Below, piece by piece: positions 16,910 to 27,323 of a stretch of 64,000 bases of DNA. The stretch is from Aquibacillus halophilus (GTDB lineage: Bacteria; Bacillota; Bacilli; Bacillales; Amphibacillaceae): assembly GCF_009649745.1 (NCBI RefSeq), contig NZ_WJNG01000015.1, positions 124,001 through 188,000 of the forward strand, written 5' to 3'. The notes beneath the pieces were generated by a model. It was not told the DNA's origin. It searched no databases and saw nothing but the letters and a program-made list of their open reading frames with translations. How positions within the stretch are numbered: position 1 is the first letter of the stretch; each line of letters begins with the position of its first letter. Position numbers and translations under genes: made by a program.

Positions 16910-17923
16910 TTAAAATTCTTTTTTAATTAATTTTGCTCCACAAGAACTCCTTATAACTAACTCAGAATCAACAATTACCGAACTAGAACCCATAACACCA
17001 TTAATTAAATCAACAATCATATGTGTTGCAAGCTTGCCTATCTTTTGCTTATCCTGTTTCATTGTTGATAATGGTTGTTCAATATATCTGCTAATCTCGA
17101 TGTCATCACACCCTATTATTGCTACATCCTCAGGAACCTTTAATCCATGTTCCTTAATGGCATGAATAGCACCAAGCGCCATTTGATCTGAGGCAGTGAA
17201 CAATGCTCTAGGAATGTTACCACTTTTAGCTAGGAGTTTTTTCATGGATTGATAACCACTTTGTTCCGAAAAATCCCCATGCTCTACCCATTTTTCATTA
17301 ACTTCAAGTCCAAATTCGGACATCGCTTGCAAAAATCCCTGTGTTCTTTCATTACCAACTAGTGTCGCTTGTAATCCACCAATATATGCAACTTCACGAT
17401 GACCTAACAAGTAAAAATGCTCGACGACTTTTTTGCCTAGATTAAAGTTATCTGTCATGACAAACCCTGAACAATTACCAGTTAATTTAATATCTATACC
17501 GATACAAGGGATATCACTTTGATCCAATTCATGAACGGCTTGTTGAATTTCATCTCCACCAATAATAATACATCCATCCACTTGTGCTTCCTTGCACCTT
17601 AGCAAATAATCCGTCTTCTTCTGGCCGTTATCTTTTTGACCAGAAAAAAACATTAAATCATAACCTAACAATCCTATTTCTTTACTAATTGTATTAATGA
17701 CATCAGCAAAGAAAGGGTGATTAAAATCAACTCTAACCCCGTAGATAACACCGATAACTTTCTTTTTTGCTTTCGTTTTCGTTTTATAGCCGACTTGTTT
17801 CATCACATCTAGGATTCTTTGGCGAGTTTCTTCACCAACGTCTGTATAGCCATTAATAACCTTAGAAACCGTGCCAGGAGATACCCCTGTCATTTCAGCA
17901 ATATCTTTAATCGTCTTTTTCAT
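16910..17923 (-). CDS. LacI-family transcriptional regulator A
   Basis: A 337-residue repressor. Helix-turn-helix and hinge at residues 1-60 (TIKDIAEMTGVSPGTVSKVI, then GYTDVGEETRQRIL), followed by a periplasmic-binding-protein-type effector domain (GVIYGVRVDFNHPFFADVI to the end). TAGGAAGGTCTTAAA precedes the ATG. It is about two-thirds or more identical by eye to the upstream regulator at 18114-19091, clearly a tandem duplication. Its effector is probably a carbohydrate. The neighbouring cellulase gene is the obvious candidate target. Confidence 0.9.
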   Translation of the reverse strand: MKKTIKDIAEMTGVSPGTVSKVINGYTDVGEETRQRILDVMKQVGYKTKTKAKKKVIGVIYGVRVDFNHPFFADVINTISKEIGLLGYDLMFFSGQKDNGQKKTDYLLRCKEAQVDGCIIIGGDEIQQAVHELDQSDIPCIGIDIKLTGNCSGFVMTDNFNLGKKVVEHFYLLGHREVAYIGGLQATLVGNERTQGFLQAMSEFGLEVNEKWVEHGDFSEQSGYQSMKKLLAKSGNIPRALFTASDQMALGAIHAIKEHGLKVPEDVAIIGCDDIEISRYIEQPLSTMKQDKQKIGKLATHMIVDLINGVMGSSSVIVDSELVIRSSCGAKLIKKEF

Positions 17924-18113
17924 TTTAAGACCTTCCTACTATTCTATTAGGATAGAATTAGTTTCTTCAATTTTTATCATATACATATTGTTCAAATACC
18001 CCAATAGTATTTCGTTAATACATAAGACAAATATCTACATTTTAACGAATTATTTCGACAAAAATTGTTTTTATTATAGGCTATGATTCGTTATTGTTCT
18101 ATAATCTGCATGT

Positions 18114-19091
18114 TCATCCACATGTGTTTCGGATGACTAATTCTGAATCTACAATGACAGAACTAGTGCCCTTAAAACCATTAATTTGGTCAATGAGCAT
18201 ATATGCTGCTAGTCTTCCAATTTTATCCTTATCCTGCTTCATTGTAGATAACGGTTGCTCTATATATCTACTAATTTCAATATCATCACAGCCCACAACA
18301 GCTATGTCACTAGGTATTTTTAACCCATGTTGCTTAATTGCAGCCATTGCACCAAAGGCCATAAGATCCGATGCCACAAAAAGAGCGCGAGGTATGTTAT
18401 CAGATTGAAATAGAATTTTTTTCATCGCCTGATAACCACTTTTTTCCGAAAAATCACCATGTTCTATCCACTTTTCGTGTGCATCCAATCCAAACTCTGT
18501 CATCGCTCGATGAAAACCTAAAGTTCTCTCACTACCAACCATCGCGCTCTTCCTACCGCCTATATAGGCAATTTCTCTATGTCCTAACAAATAAAAATGC
18601 TCAATCACCTTTTTCCCCAAATTTATGTTATCTGTCATTATATAACTTGAACTATCACCTTTTAACTTTATATCTATACCAATACAAGGGATATCACTTC
18701 GATCAAGCTCTTGGAGCGATTGCTCAGATTCCTCTCCACCAACAATGATACAACCATCCACCTGAGCCTCTTTGCACCTTTGGAGATAATCCTTATTGTC
18801 CACTAATCGAGAAATAAACAATAAATCATAACCTAAAAATCCGATTTCTTTGCTAAACATATTTATTACATCAACAAAGAAAGGATGGTTAAATTCAACT
18901 TTTCCTCCATAGATAACACCAATAATGTTTTTCTTTGTGTGTAGTTTTGTTCTATATCCTACCTTTTTTAGTGCTTCCTGCACCTTACGACGTGTCGATT
19001 CTCCGACATCTGAATAATTATTTATCACCTTGGACACCGTACCAGGCGATACCCCAGTCATTTCAGCTATATCTTTAATTGTTTTTTTCAT
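18114..19091 (-). CDS. LacI-family transcriptional regulator B
   Basis: A 325-residue repressor with the same DNA-binding helix sequence TIKDIAEMTGVSPGTVSKVI as its paralogue, so both probably recognise the same operator. The effector domain diverges moderately and lacks the last dozen residues of regulator A (it ends after RNTCG). AGGAAGGTC precedes the ATG. It is divergent from the cellulase gene; the shared 400-base spacer holds operator-like palindromes. Confidence 0.9.
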   Translation of the reverse strand: MKKTIKDIAEMTGVSPGTVSKVINNYSDVGESTRRKVQEALKKVGYRTKLHTKKNIIGVIYGGKVEFNHPFFVDVINMFSKEIGFLGYDLLFISRLVDNKDYLQRCKEAQVDGCIIVGGEESEQSLQELDRSDIPCIGIDIKLKGDSSSYIMTDNINLGKKVIEHFYLLGHREIAYIGGRKSAMVGSERTLGFHRAMTEFGLDAHEKWIEHGDFSEKSGYQAMKKILFQSDNIPRALFVASDLMAFGAMAAIKQHGLKIPSDIAVVGCDDIEISRYIEQPLSTMKQDKDKIGRLAAYMLIDQINGFKGTSSVIVDSELVIRNTCG

Positions 19092-19191
19092 ATATTTAGA
19101 CCTTCCTATTTTCGTTAAAACTATCTACCTTAATTAAGAATAGCTATTTTTTTGTTTGACTGCAATAACCTTTTAGTAGATTAACAAATCA

Positions 19192-19205
19192 ACGAAACAT
19201 TTCGT
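19192..19205. promoter_or_regulatory. LacI-type operator candidate 1
   Basis: Palindrome ACGAAA-CA-TTTCGT between divergent lacI B and the cellulase gene. The same half-sites recur at 19359-19372. Looser AACGAA..TTTCG pairs lie in the leader of regulator A near 18043-18057. Confidence 0.6.
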
Positions 19206-19281
19206 GACAATATATTTACATACTTTTAAATAATTAAACAGTAATATTGTCCTATCTTTCCATAAATAACCTCAGATTGTG

Positions 19282-19310
19282 TTGACTGAGAGAATTCGCG
19301 TTGCTATTAT
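19282..19310 (+). promoter_or_regulatory. Sigma-A-type promoter of the cellulase gene
   Basis: TTGACT and TATTAT separated by exactly 17 bases, about 185 bases upstream of the cellulase start. A near-consensus pair. Confidence 0.75.
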
Positions 19311-19340
19311 TACTTTGTAACGTTTCGAAAATATGAACAA

Positions 19341-19354
19341 TGTAAGCGCTTAAT
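19341..19354 (+). promoter_or_regulatory. Possible CcpA cre site
   Basis: TGTAAGCGCTTAAT matches the catabolite-responsive-element pattern TGNAANCGNWNNCA except at the last two bases. It lies about 30 bases downstream of the -10, a position where CcpA could block transcription. Confidence 0.45.
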
Positions 19355-19358
19355 AGTT

Positions 19359-19372
19359 ACGAAAGTTTTCGT
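19359..19372. promoter_or_regulatory. LacI-type operator candidate 2
   Basis: Palindrome ACGAAA-GT-TTTCGT, with the same arms as the site at 19192-19205, located just downstream of the promoter and the cre-like site. Two sites 167 bases apart would permit looping by tetrameric or paired repressors. Confidence 0.6.
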
Positions 19373-19495
19373 TTGGGGATGTGATGAAATTTAACTACTA
19401 GTAGAGAGGGGTTTAGATATTTAAAGTGCGAGATAATTTACTAGTTTAGGTGTAGTAGAAAAAACTATTACATAATAATGAGGAGGTTTTACATT

Positions 19496-22400
19496 TTGAT
19501 AAAAAACAAGTTAAAGCGTTTTTTTGCGGTTTTAATGATTGTAATGTTACTAGGATCACTGCTCCCGCCGATGGTCGGTGCAGCAGAGGCAGATTTTGAT
19601 AATTTAATAGTAGGATCTGCAAAAAAACCGTCTGAAGGTGGAGCATTACAAATCGTCGATTCTGGTGGACAAATGACTCTGGGTGATAAGAACGGGAACC
19701 CAATTCAACTCCGCGGAATGAGTACACACGGATTGCAGTGGTTTCCTGGAATACTTAATGAAAATGCTTTTTCAGCACTTGCCAATGATTGGGATTCCAA
19801 CGCAATCCGACTTGCTATGTATGTTGGTGAGGATGGTTATGCAACAAGTCCTGATGTTATTAAACAAAGAGTAATCGATGGAATCGAATTAGCTAAGGCC
19901 AATAATATGTACGTAATTGTTGACTGGCATGTTCATGCTCCTGGAGATCCAAATGCTGATGTTTACAGTGGGGCAATGGACTTTTTTGAAGATATTTCTA
20001 CTTTGTATCCTAATGATCCGAATATTATTTATGAGTTAGCTAATGAGCCAAGTAGCAATAGTAATGGTGGTCCAGGGTTGACTAACGATGCTGCGGGTTG
20101 GCAGGCTGTAAAAGATTATGCTCAACCTATTGTTAATATGCTTCGTGATAATGGTAATGAAAACCTTATCATTGTCGGAAGTCCAAACTGGAGCCAACGC
20201 CCAGATTTAGCTGCTGATAACCCAATTGAAGATGACAATACTATTTATACGGTGCACTTTTATTCTGGTACACATGCACCAGCATCAGATAGTACAGATA
20301 GAGAAAATGTCATGAGTAATGCAAGGTATGCTTTAGAAAATGGTCTCGCACTATTTTCATCTGAATGGGGAACTAGTGAAGCTAGTGGTAACAATGGCCC
20401 GTTCCTAGATGAAGCAGATGTATGGCTTGATTTCTTAAACGAAAATAACATTAGTTGGACAAACTGGTCTTTGACTAATAAAAACGAAACATCAGCTTCT
20501 TTCATGCCTTTTGAACTCAGGAAACAAGCTGCAACTGATCTAGACCCAGGAGATGACCAGGTATGGGCGCCTGAAGAGTTAAGTGTATCTGGTGAATACG
20601 TACGTGCCCGTATTAAGGGTATTTCCTATGAACCTATAGACCGTACTCCTAGAGAAGATTACTCAGATGTAATCTGGGACTTTGAAGATGGGACTACGCA
20701 AGGATTTGGACAGAATGCAGACAGCCCTAATGAAATAACAGTTACAAATGAGAATAATGCTTTACAAATCTCTGGTTTAAATACAAGTAATGATGTCAGT
20801 GAAGGAAACTACTGGGCGAATGCTAGACTATCTGCAGATAGCTGGGGGACCTCAATTGATGTATTAGGTGCAGAACAGTTGACAATGGATGTAATTGTTG
20901 ATGAACCAACAACCGTATCGATTGCAGCTATTCCACAAGGTCCATCTGCTGGATGGGCAAATCCAACCAGAGCAATTCAAGTAACTCCAGACGATTTTGT
21001 TGATCAAGGCGATGGAACATATAAAGCTGTTTTAACCATTTCTAAAGCAGATTCTCCATCATTAGAAACAATTGCTTCAAGTCCAGATGATAATACAATG
21101 AATAATATTGTCCTATTTGTAGGTACAGAAAATGCAAATGTAGTTTCATTAGATAACATCTCTGTATCTGGAAATCGTTTAGTTCCAGAAAACCCAATAG
21201 TACATGCAGAATTAGGTGAAGCAACTCTCCCATCTGATTTTGAAAATGATACTCGTCAAGGCTGGGTATGGCATGCAGAATCAGGTGTTAAAAACGCTTT
21301 AACCATTGAAGAAGCAAACGGTTCAAAAGCTCTTTCATGGGATTTTGCATACCCTGAAGTAAAGCCATCCGATGACTGGGCATCTGCGCCACGTCTAGAT
21401 TTCTGGAAAGATGATTTAACTCGTGGTGACAATGACTATGTTACATTTGATCTATACTTGGATCCTGTCCGTGCATCGGAAGGGGCGATTTCAATTAACT
21501 TAACCACTCAACCACCTGATGCTGGGTATTGGGCACAAGCTTCAGACACGTTTGAAATTGACTTAACAGCTCTAGATTCAGCATCACAAACGGATAGTGG
21601 ATTATACCATTATGAGGTGAAAATTGATTTAAATACTATCACAAGTATAGAGGATGCTACTCAACTAAGAAATATGATTCTTATATTTGCTGATGTTGAG
21701 AGTGACTTTGCAGGAAGAGCATTTGTTGATAATGTAAGTTTTGAGTCTAAACCAGTTCAAGTTGTTACAAAACCAGAAGTAGTTAGTGGAAAAGTAATTC
21801 TTAATACTGATGATATAAATAATGTGAAGGATTCTGGTGAGCTAGTAGTTGATGTACAAGAAGAAGATCAAGTACAAGTAGACCTCACTGCAGAACAAGT
21901 TCAACTTCTAAAGGATAAAGGCGTCAAAATAACAATTAAGAACAAGGAAACTACTGTAACCATTCCTTCTGTAAATCTACCAGATGGTGACGTATCTATT
22001 AACGTTACTGAAGTAACAGACATTACGGATTCTGAAAATGCTGTAAGCTTTATAGTGGATCTCACTATTAATAACGGTGACACGATTGAATTTGATGAGC
22101 CTGTCATACTAACTTTCCGTGTTGACACTTCTAAAGTAGATGATACAGAAAACCTAGAAGTTCGTTATTATAATAAGGTCACTGGTAAATGGGAAACTGT
22201 TGGTGGCACTTATGAAGATAGTTTCATTACTGTAGAGATTAATCACTTTAGTATTTATGGGGTTTTTGAAGCGAATACTACAACTGATCCTGGTGATGGC
22301 ACTACCGATCCCGGAGACGGTACCACTGACCCTGGTGATGGTACTACTGATCCCGGAGATGGAACTAACGATCCTGAAGATGATTCAGGTGAAGATGATG

Positions 22401-22567
22401 ACAATCCAGATGTTGTAGATGTAGATAAAGATAAAGACTCTGATGATGATAAAGATTTACCAGCTACATCGACATCAATGTTTAACTGGTTGGCTATTGG
22501 CTTGATAATACTACTTGCTGGAACGATTTTAGCATTTTATGTTCGTAGAAAAAGACTACTAGAATAG
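19496..22567 (+). CDS. Secreted, probably wall-anchored GH5 endoglucanase with CBM17/28-type modules
   Basis: 1023 residues from TTG at 19496, nine bases after AGGAGG; an ATG 18 bases upstream would place that site inside the gene and is rejected. A signal peptide (about 1-29) is followed by a GH5 catalytic domain (about 50-330) with acid/base Glu in YELANEP (E184) and nucleophile Glu in FSSEWGTSE (E290). Two cellulose-binding beta-sandwiches of CBM17/28 type follow (about 395-565 and 575-755), then a beta-rich domain, a TTDPGDG repeat linker and an acidic stretch. The end is a sorting signal: LPATS (988-992), hydrophobic helix, RRKR tail. The layout resembles alkaline Bacillus cellulases, with the anchor unusual. 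It probably cuts internal beta-1,4-glucan bonds. Confidence 0.9.
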   Translation: MIKNKLKRFFAVLMIVMLLGSLLPPMVGAAEADFDNLIVGSAKKPSEGGALQIVDSGGQMTLGDKNGNPIQLRGMSTHGLQWFPGILNENAFSALANDWDSNAIRLAMYVGEDGYATSPDVIKQRVIDGIELAKANNMYVIVDWHVHAPGDPNADVYSGAMDFFEDISTLYPNDPNIIYELANEPSSNSNGGPGLTNDAAGWQAVKDYAQPIVNMLRDNGNENLIIVGSPNWSQRPDLAADNPIEDDNTIYTVHFYSGTHAPASDSTDRENVMSNARYALENGLALFSSEWGTSEASGNNGPFLDEADVWLDFLNENNISWTNWSLTNKNETSASFMPFELRKQAATDLDPGDDQVWAPEELSVSGEYVRARIKGISYEPIDRTPREDYSDVIWDFEDGTTQGFGQNADSPNEITVTNENNALQISGLNTSNDVSEGNYWANARLSADSWGTSIDVLGAEQLTMDVIVDEPTTVSIAAIPQGPSAGWANPTRAIQVTPDDFVDQGDGTYKAVLTISKADSPSLETIASSPDDNTMNNIVLFVGTENANVVSLDNISVSGNRLVPENPIVHAELGEATLPSDFENDTRQGWVWHAESGVKNALTIEEANGSKALSWDFAYPEVKPSDDWASAPRLDFWKDDLTRGDNDYVTFDLYLDPVRASEGAISINLTTQPPDAGYWAQASDTFEIDLTALDSASQTDSGLYHYEVKIDLNTITSIEDATQLRNMILIFADVESDFAGRAFVDNVSFESKPVQVVTKPEVVSGKVILNTDDINNVKDSGELVVDVQEEDQVQVDLTAEQVQLLKDKGVKITIKNKETTVTIPSVNLPDGDVSINVTEVTDITDSENAVSFIVDLTINNGDTIEFDEPVILTFRVDTSKVDDTENLEVRYYNKVTGKWETVGGTYEDSFITVEINHFSIYGVFEANTTTDPGDGTTDPGDGTTDPGDGTTDPGDGTNDPEDDSGEDDDNPDVVDVDKDKDSDDDKDLPATSTSMFNWLAIGLIILLAGTILAFYVRRKRLLE
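22285..22374 (+). repeat. In-frame 21-base repeats encoding a TTDPGDG linker
   Basis: Four degenerate tandem copies of about 21 bases (ACTGATCCTGGTGATGGCAC and variants) encode TTDPGDG units. Synonymous differences between copies show selection on the protein, a flexible acidic spacer between the enzyme modules and the wall anchor. Confidence 0.85.
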
Positions 22568-22575
22568 AATAATAG

Positions 22576-22608
22576 AAAAGGCAAACTCCTTTGTAGAGTT
22601 TGCCTTTT
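22576..22608 (+). terminator. Intrinsic terminator of the cellulase gene
   Basis: AAAAGGCAAACTC and GAGTTTGCCTTTT form a strong stem over a seven-base loop, followed by CCTTATTT. The near-perfect symmetry could also serve the convergent chemoreceptor gene. Confidence 0.85.
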
Positions 22609-22662
22609 CCTTATTTACATGGAACATCATAGTTATTACAATCCCAAGGAATACCACTTTAT

Positions 22663-24717
22663 TTACCCATTTACTGCATTTACATTCGCCTTATTAATCA
22701 CATACGTACTCAGCATCTCTATATCTTTAGTGCTTTTCTTTCCTGCTTCTAAATCATAGATTTTTTTAATTGCAAACTCAGCAAAAAGTTGTTGTCTTTG
22801 AGCAATAACTGCATCTAGAATTCCTTGTTTAATAAAGTTTATATTGTTTGGCGTATTATCGAAGCCTATAAATTTTTTATCAGTACTATCATGTTTCTTT
22901 GAATAAAGATAAATAACTCCGCCGAAATCAGAGTCTACACCAGCTACTAAATCGAAGCCTGAGCTCTTCTTTATTGTATTTTCAAGGTCTCTTAAACGAT
23001 CCTCGTGATTGTAATGTCCTTTTTGCTCTCCAACAATTTTAATATTAGGGTGTTTTACCAGGACATCTTTGATTCCTTTTAAACGCATGTTCAAATTGTC
23101 TTGATCTTCATGCATGGCACTTAAAATAACGTTGCCTTTACCTTTTAATGTCTTTTCAATTAAGTTGCCCATATTGACGCCAGCATCATAGTCATCTGTA
23201 CCAATAAAACTAAACCGCTTGCTATTAGAAATATCAGTATCAACACAAATAGTTTTTATATTTTCCTCAAAAAGCTTATCTATCACTGGTGCAAATCTCT
23301 TTTGACTTGCTGGTATTATAATCAGATAATCAAGTCCTTCTGATTTCAACTCGTTAATAATAGTCAATTGCTCTTGATCCGACACATCAACTAAATGCTT
23401 AATGATAAACTCATAACCGTACTTTCTAGCTGTTTTTTGACCGTTGTTTATCATTGCTTCAGTAAAAGGATGCCCCTGTTTTAAATTGCTCACAAAAGCT
23501 ATTCGCTTGGTTTGCTTCGCTTTTCTATTAATTTTGTAGACTTTAATTGAATCATCTACATTGCCTACTACCTGCTGCAGCGTATTAGACAGGTCAAAAA
23601 GGATTTCATTGGATTGTTCCTGTTGCATACTTAACGATGCGGCTTCTTGTGTAGATGCTGCTGATTGCTGAGCAACTGCAGCAATACTTATTATAGAGTC
23701 AATAATGTTATCCTTAGCTTCATTTAAAACATTCATGTGCTCGCGCATCTCATTCTGGTTCGTTATAAGATTAATAACATTTGTATCTATACTATCAAAG
23801 GCTGTGCTGACATCATTGATTGTTTGTTGCTGTAGCTCGAATTTCTGATTGGTTGATTGAATTGAATTAACCACTTCGTTAAATTCTTTTGTTACCTCAC
23901 TTATTATTTTATCAATCTCTGCCACTGAGGTAAAACTTTGATCGGATAGCTTTCTAATTTCACTAGAGACAACTGAAAATCCTTTTCCTGCCTCTCCGGC
24001 CCTAGCCGCTTCAATTGTTGCATTTAAAGAAAGTAGGTTTGTCTGGGCTGCAATATTAGTAATAACAGAGGTTATACCATTAATCTTGTTGACACTATCT
24101 TTTAATTTCTCGATCATTTTTATGACATGGACCATTTCTTCCTTTGTTTTATTGCCTGATTCAACCGTTGTTGATAATTTAGCATTTCCATGATCTTTTA
24201 ATTCTTTTAAATCATTAATACCCTCTTCCATTGTATTAATCGCTTTGATAACATTTTTAAACTGTTCAGCTAGTTCTGTTGTTGATTTGCTACTTTTATC
24301 AGCATCCTCCGCTTGCTGTTGTGCTCCACGGGAAACAGTCATATTGACCTCAGTCATTGATTTAGACTGTTCGGAAGATTCACCTGCAGTTTCAATTACA
24401 ACATTGGTTAGCTTTTTAATTTCTTCAATAGATTCCTGAAAATCCCTTATCGTTGTTGTGAATTTTTCCATAATGAAGGATAAGCTAGGGCTTTCTTTTG
24501 AAATCACACTTAATTTGCTGCTATCTTCCAAATTACCTTCCCTAATAAGTTCTGCAACTACATCAGAATAATCTTTTTTGTTTCTTTGCAGAAATAAAGT
24601 ACCTATAATTCCTATAAAAGTTAAAACAAGCATAATATTTCCATACAATTCTGAAAACTGTCTAACCACAAATGCAGCAACAAAGAACACAGAAATAATG
24701 ATAAGTGCCTTTTTCAA
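22663..24717 (-). CDS. Methyl-accepting chemotaxis protein with C-terminal sugar-binding-protein domain
   Basis: 684 residues. Two hydrophobic helices (about 4-18 and 27-44) joined by fewer than 10 residues leave no external sensor domain. A chemoreceptor signalling coiled coil follows (about 85-395) with the tip [20 protein letters not shown] at 221-240. After it, residues 404-675 form a periplasmic-binding-protein (Peripla_BP_4/LacI effector-like) domain with no further membrane helix between, so the ligand domain should be cytoplasmic. Start TTG at 24717 is only three bases from GGAGG, so initiation is slightly uncertain. Convergent with the cellulase gene; it probably signals to CheA/CheW in response to an internal sugar or a partner protein. 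Confidence 0.88.
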   Translation of the reverse strand: MKKALIIISVFFVAAFVVRQFSELYGNIMLVLTFIGIIGTLFLQRNKKDYSDVVAELIREGNLEDSSKLSVISKESPSLSFIMEKFTTTIRDFQESIEEIKKLTNVVIETAGESSEQSKSMTEVNMTVSRGAQQQAEDADKSSKSTTELAEQFKNVIKAINTMEEGINDLKELKDHGNAKLSTTVESGNKTKEEMVHVIKMIEKLKDSVNKINGITSVITNIAAQTNLLSLNATIEAARAGEAGKGFSVVSSEIRKLSDQSFTSVAEIDKIISEVTKEFNEVVNSIQSTNQKFELQQQTINDVSTAFDSIDTNVINLITNQNEMREHMNVLNEAKDNIIDSIISIAAVAQQSAASTQEAASLSMQQEQSNEILFDLSNTLQQVVGNVDDSIKVYKINRKAKQTKRIAFVSNLKQGHPFTEAMINNGQKTARKYGYEFIIKHLVDVSDQEQLTIINELKSEGLDYLIIIPASQKRFAPVIDKLFEENIKTICVDTDISNSKRFSFIGTDDYDAGVNMGNLIEKTLKGKGNVILSAMHEDQDNLNMRLKGIKDVLVKHPNIKIVGEQKGHYNHEDRLRDLENTIKKSSGFDLVAGVDSDFGGVIYLYSKKHDSTDKKFIGFDNTPNNINFIKQGILDAVIAQRQQLFAEFAIKKIYDLEAGKKSTKDIEMLSTYVINKANVNAVNG

Positions 24718-24841
24718 TAGCCTCCGACCCTTCTGTCCTAATTATCCACTATTATAATTGGTATATATTCCTATAATAGACAAAATTGTGACATAAATCT
24801 ACATATATATGCAATCGCTTTCAAATAATTTCTTACTATTC

Positions 24842-24881
24842 AAAAACGAGATAGCCTCTTATTAAGACTATCTCGTTTTTT
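24842..24881. terminator. Intrinsic terminator after the uricase operon
   Basis: AAAAACGAGATAG and CTATCTCGTTTTT form a stem with T runs on both strands, ten bases after the hydroxyisourate hydrolase stop (minus strand). Confidence 0.85.
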
Positions 24882-24890
24882 GAACTAAGG

Positions 24891-25244
24891 TTAACTACCC
24901 CGATACACCTGGTACCCCCAAGGTGATACCAATAACGGAACATGATAATGTGCTTCTTTATCACTAACACCAAATCGAACAGGAACGCTGTCTAAAAAAA
25001 GTGGTTCTTTTAAATCGTTATTCAATTCTCTAAAATAGGCGCCAATGTGAAAAACAATCTCATAGTTTCCTTGTTGGATCTCTTCCTTTGAAAGTAATGG
25101 ATAATCCAAGCGACCGTCACTGTTTGTAGTGACTGTTTTCAAATGGTCTAGTTGATTTCCATTTAAAACATATAAGTCTATCTTTACATTGGATGCAGGT
25201 TGTCCATGAGTTGAATCTAATATATGAGTCGTTAATCCAGACAT
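24891..25244 (-). CDS. pucM: 5-hydroxyisourate hydrolase
   Basis: A 117-residue transthyretin-like enzyme. The N-terminal LTTHILDSTHGQPA contains the catalytic His, and the C-terminal tetrapeptide YRGS is the family signature. It hydrolyses 5-hydroxyisourate, the uricase product, to OHCU. AAAGGAGATTTTTT precedes the ATG. It lies 18 bases downstream of the uricase stop in a three-gene operon. Confidence 0.96.
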   Translation of the reverse strand: MSGLTTHILDSTHGQPASNVKIDLYVLNGNQLDHLKTVTTNSDGRLDYPLLSKEEIQQGNYEIVFHIGAYFRELNNDLKEPLFLDSVPVRFGVSDKEAHYHVPLLVSPWGYQVYRGS

Positions 25245-25262
25245 AAAAAATCTCCTTTGTTC

Positions 25263-26234
25263 CTACTTTTCTATGCTTACCGATTCTTTTTCTTTTTCAC
25301 TTTCGACATCTTCTTTTGTAACAGTGAAAACCTGGAATCCAAACGGCGGACGCGGCTCTGTATAGACTTTACCTTTAGAATTAGGAATTTCTTCAACAAC
25401 TGTTTCCCATGTGCGATTTTGCGATTCAAAGGTGACATCCTTTAATTGCGGGAATCTTTCTAGAATACGATAGCCAATTTTATAAATTAAATTTTGAATT
25501 GATGGAGTTGTAAGCTCGTGAAAAACAGATGAGGCGATATCCTTGATTTGTTCAGCAGCTACATATGTTTTTGGGTCATCTGCATAAGCCTCATGAACAT
25601 CTTGATATTGCCAGTGAATATTTAAGTAGATAAACAATGGGCGATTACTATCTTCTGGTAGGGTTGTATATTCATCGCGTATATAACCAACAAAAGAGTT
25701 CCCTTCAACCTTTATTAACTGCAAATCCAGTAAAGAGCTACTTTGACTAATCAATTCGACATCCTGTCCTTGCCGAGCGAATTTGGTACTTGCCTGTGCT
25801 CGTTCATTTCTAGAATGCTTAAAGACTATATTGCTCGGTTTTAACCCATTATCCGTCACCGTGGTTGCTGGTTCAAATGAGACTTCTTCTCCGGTCATTT
25901 CAACAGTTTCAAAATGAGGATATCTTTCCAAAAAAGCCTTTGCCACATAAGCAAGAAACCCCTCTGTTGTAGAGCCTTTATAGCTTCCCAAATGCCATTG
26001 TATGAAGTTTTTCATTGAGTCAGTTGCTACTACTAGTGAATTATCACCTTCAGTAAATGAAGATAGGAATTGTTTACCACCAACAGAGACACTGACATTC
26101 AATCCAAAAACAACATTTTCATTACCAGAAAAATCAGACTCTGGAATCTGTCTTACGCCTGTTAGTGGTTTCATATATGTACGGTAAGCAAAAACATCCT
26201 GTTTCCCATAATTCATAGTTCTTTCATTTGTCAT
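25263..26234 (-). CDS. pucL: Urate oxidase (uricase)
   Basis: 323 residues from the ATG at 26234, ten bases after GGGAGAG; a TTG nine codons earlier overlaps the decarboxylase gene and lacks a site. The T-fold repeats are visible: NYGKQDVFAYRTY near the N-terminus, VATDSMKNFIQWHLGSYKG with the conserved active-site Thr, and RPPFGFQVFTVTKEDVE at the end. It oxidises urate with O2 to 5-hydroxyisourate without a cofactor. In Bacillus subtilis PucL is fused to the decarboxylase; here the two are separate genes that overlap only if the longer start is used. Confidence 0.95.
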   Translation of the reverse strand: MTNERTMNYGKQDVFAYRTYMKPLTGVRQIPESDFSGNENVVFGLNVSVSVGGKQFLSSFTEGDNSLVVATDSMKNFIQWHLGSYKGSTTEGFLAYVAKAFLERYPHFETVEMTGEEVSFEPATTVTDNGLKPSNIVFKHSRNERAQASTKFARQGQDVELISQSSSLLDLQLIKVEGNSFVGYIRDEYTTLPEDSNRPLFIYLNIHWQYQDVHEAYADDPKTYVAAEQIKDIASSVFHELTTPSIQNLIYKIGYRILERFPQLKDVTFESQNRTWETVVEEIPNSKGKVYTEPRPPFGFQVFTVTKEDVESEKEKESVSIEK

Positions 26235-26254
26235 CGTGTGATTCTCTCCCTTAA

Positions 26255-26749
26255 TTAGCAAATTTTTTCTCGTAATCGAAATAAAGCAATTTTATAGATT
26301 TCGGAAAGCGCTGTATTAAATTCATTAGCAGGTGATTCTTTTACTCTTAGTTTCATTGCCTGATGAATATCGTCTTTGTATTTTCCCTTAACCGCGAAAA
26401 TAAACGGAAAACCAAATTTATCTATATATGTTTGGTTTAGTGAATGGAAGCTCTTAAATTCTTCTTCTGTAAGATGTTTCAGTCCAGCACCTTGTTGTTC
26501 CTGGCTAGAATCTTCACTCATCTCAATTTTATCTCCTAAGTTTGGGTGAGCTCTAATTAGCTCCAATTTTTCTTCCTGTGGTGCATTCCTAACAATTTCG
26601 ACCATTCGACTATGAAGAGCATCCAAGGACTGAAATGGACGAAACTCTTCAGCCTTTTTGGCTATCCAAGGGGAATGTTCGAACACTTCGCCAAACAGAT
26701 TTATAAATTCATCTTTGCTAATTCGATTCAGATCTTCTAGTGTTACCAT
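26255..26749 (-). CDS. uraD: OHCU decarboxylase
   Basis: A 164-residue protein of the OHCU decarboxylase family: the N-terminal LFGEVFEHSPWIAKKA, the HPNLG motif (here RAHPNLGDKIE near residue 72), SSQEQQGAG, and FGFPFIFAVKG near 125 with the conserved Phe/Pro stretch. It converts 2-oxo-4-hydroxy-4-carboxy-5-ureidoimidazoline to S-allantoin, completing uricolysis with uricase and hydroxyisourate hydrolase. GAGGGGGGACAGAAA precedes the ATG. First gene of the operon. A composite repeat occupies the upstream region at 26907-27496. Confidence 0.95.
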   Translation of the reverse strand: MVTLEDLNRISKDEFINLFGEVFEHSPWIAKKAEEFRPFQSLDALHSRMVEIVRNAPQEEKLELIRAHPNLGDKIEMSEDSSQEQQGAGLKHLTEEEFKSFHSLNQTYIDKFGFPFIFAVKGKYKDDIHQAMKLRVKESPANEFNTALSEIYKIALFRLREKIC

Positions 26750-26959
26750 TTTCTGTCCCCCCTCAGATTAGTTATACTGGCTCATTATTTCAATTTAGTT
26801 ACTTACAATGGTATAGATTATTCTGAAAATTGTCATTATTTAACATGCACAATTATCGGCTGTAAAACTAAGCAAAATGCATAAAGCGTCTTCTATATTA
26901 ATGGCTCTTTTCGCATAATTTGTTGCTTTTGATGAAAAATGCGACGTAACTGCTACGTT

Positions 26960-27080
26960 GATTTGCGCTCCAGGCAGTCGCTTTCCGCGGGCAACGCTTC
27001 TCGGAAGAAAACCGCTTCCTGTGGGATTTTCAGCCGTCGCTTTTCCCGCACGCAGGAGTCGACTTCCCTCCGCTCCAATC
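26960..27080 (-). repeat. Hairpin unit, A subtype (copy 2, left)
   Basis: Reverse-oriented A unit: GATTTGCGCTCC..CAGTCG at one end and CGACTTCCCTCCGCTCCAATC at the other. It carries a few substitutions that weaken the outer stem relative to copies 1 and 4. Confidence 0.8.
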
Positions 27081-27323
27081 ACTATCCTATACGTAGTGTA
27101 GTTCAACATCTTAGAAGAGCTTTCGTTAAAGGGGAAAGTCCTTTTCACAAAGGAACACTAATACCAGTGTAGGCAGAATGAGTAGACTCCTAGTAAATAC
27201 AAACCCTTTTTCTAAGTGCGATTTTGATCTAGGAAGATAATTCAGGTCCTGCGGTTATTCTTCGCATGAAAGCCGTTATTGCTTGTTTAAATGTAGTACT
27301 CAAACAAAGAACTATACCAACGT

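Noticed and set aside
18000-18113. Additional perfect LacI operators upstream of regulator A
   Set aside because: Only imperfect half-sites (AACGAA..TTTCG) are visible, too weak to call as separate features.
22285-22374. Tandem ~21-base repeats as a CRISPR-like or satellite array
   Set aside because: They lie in frame inside the cellulase gene, have no spacers and encode a linker with synonymous variation.
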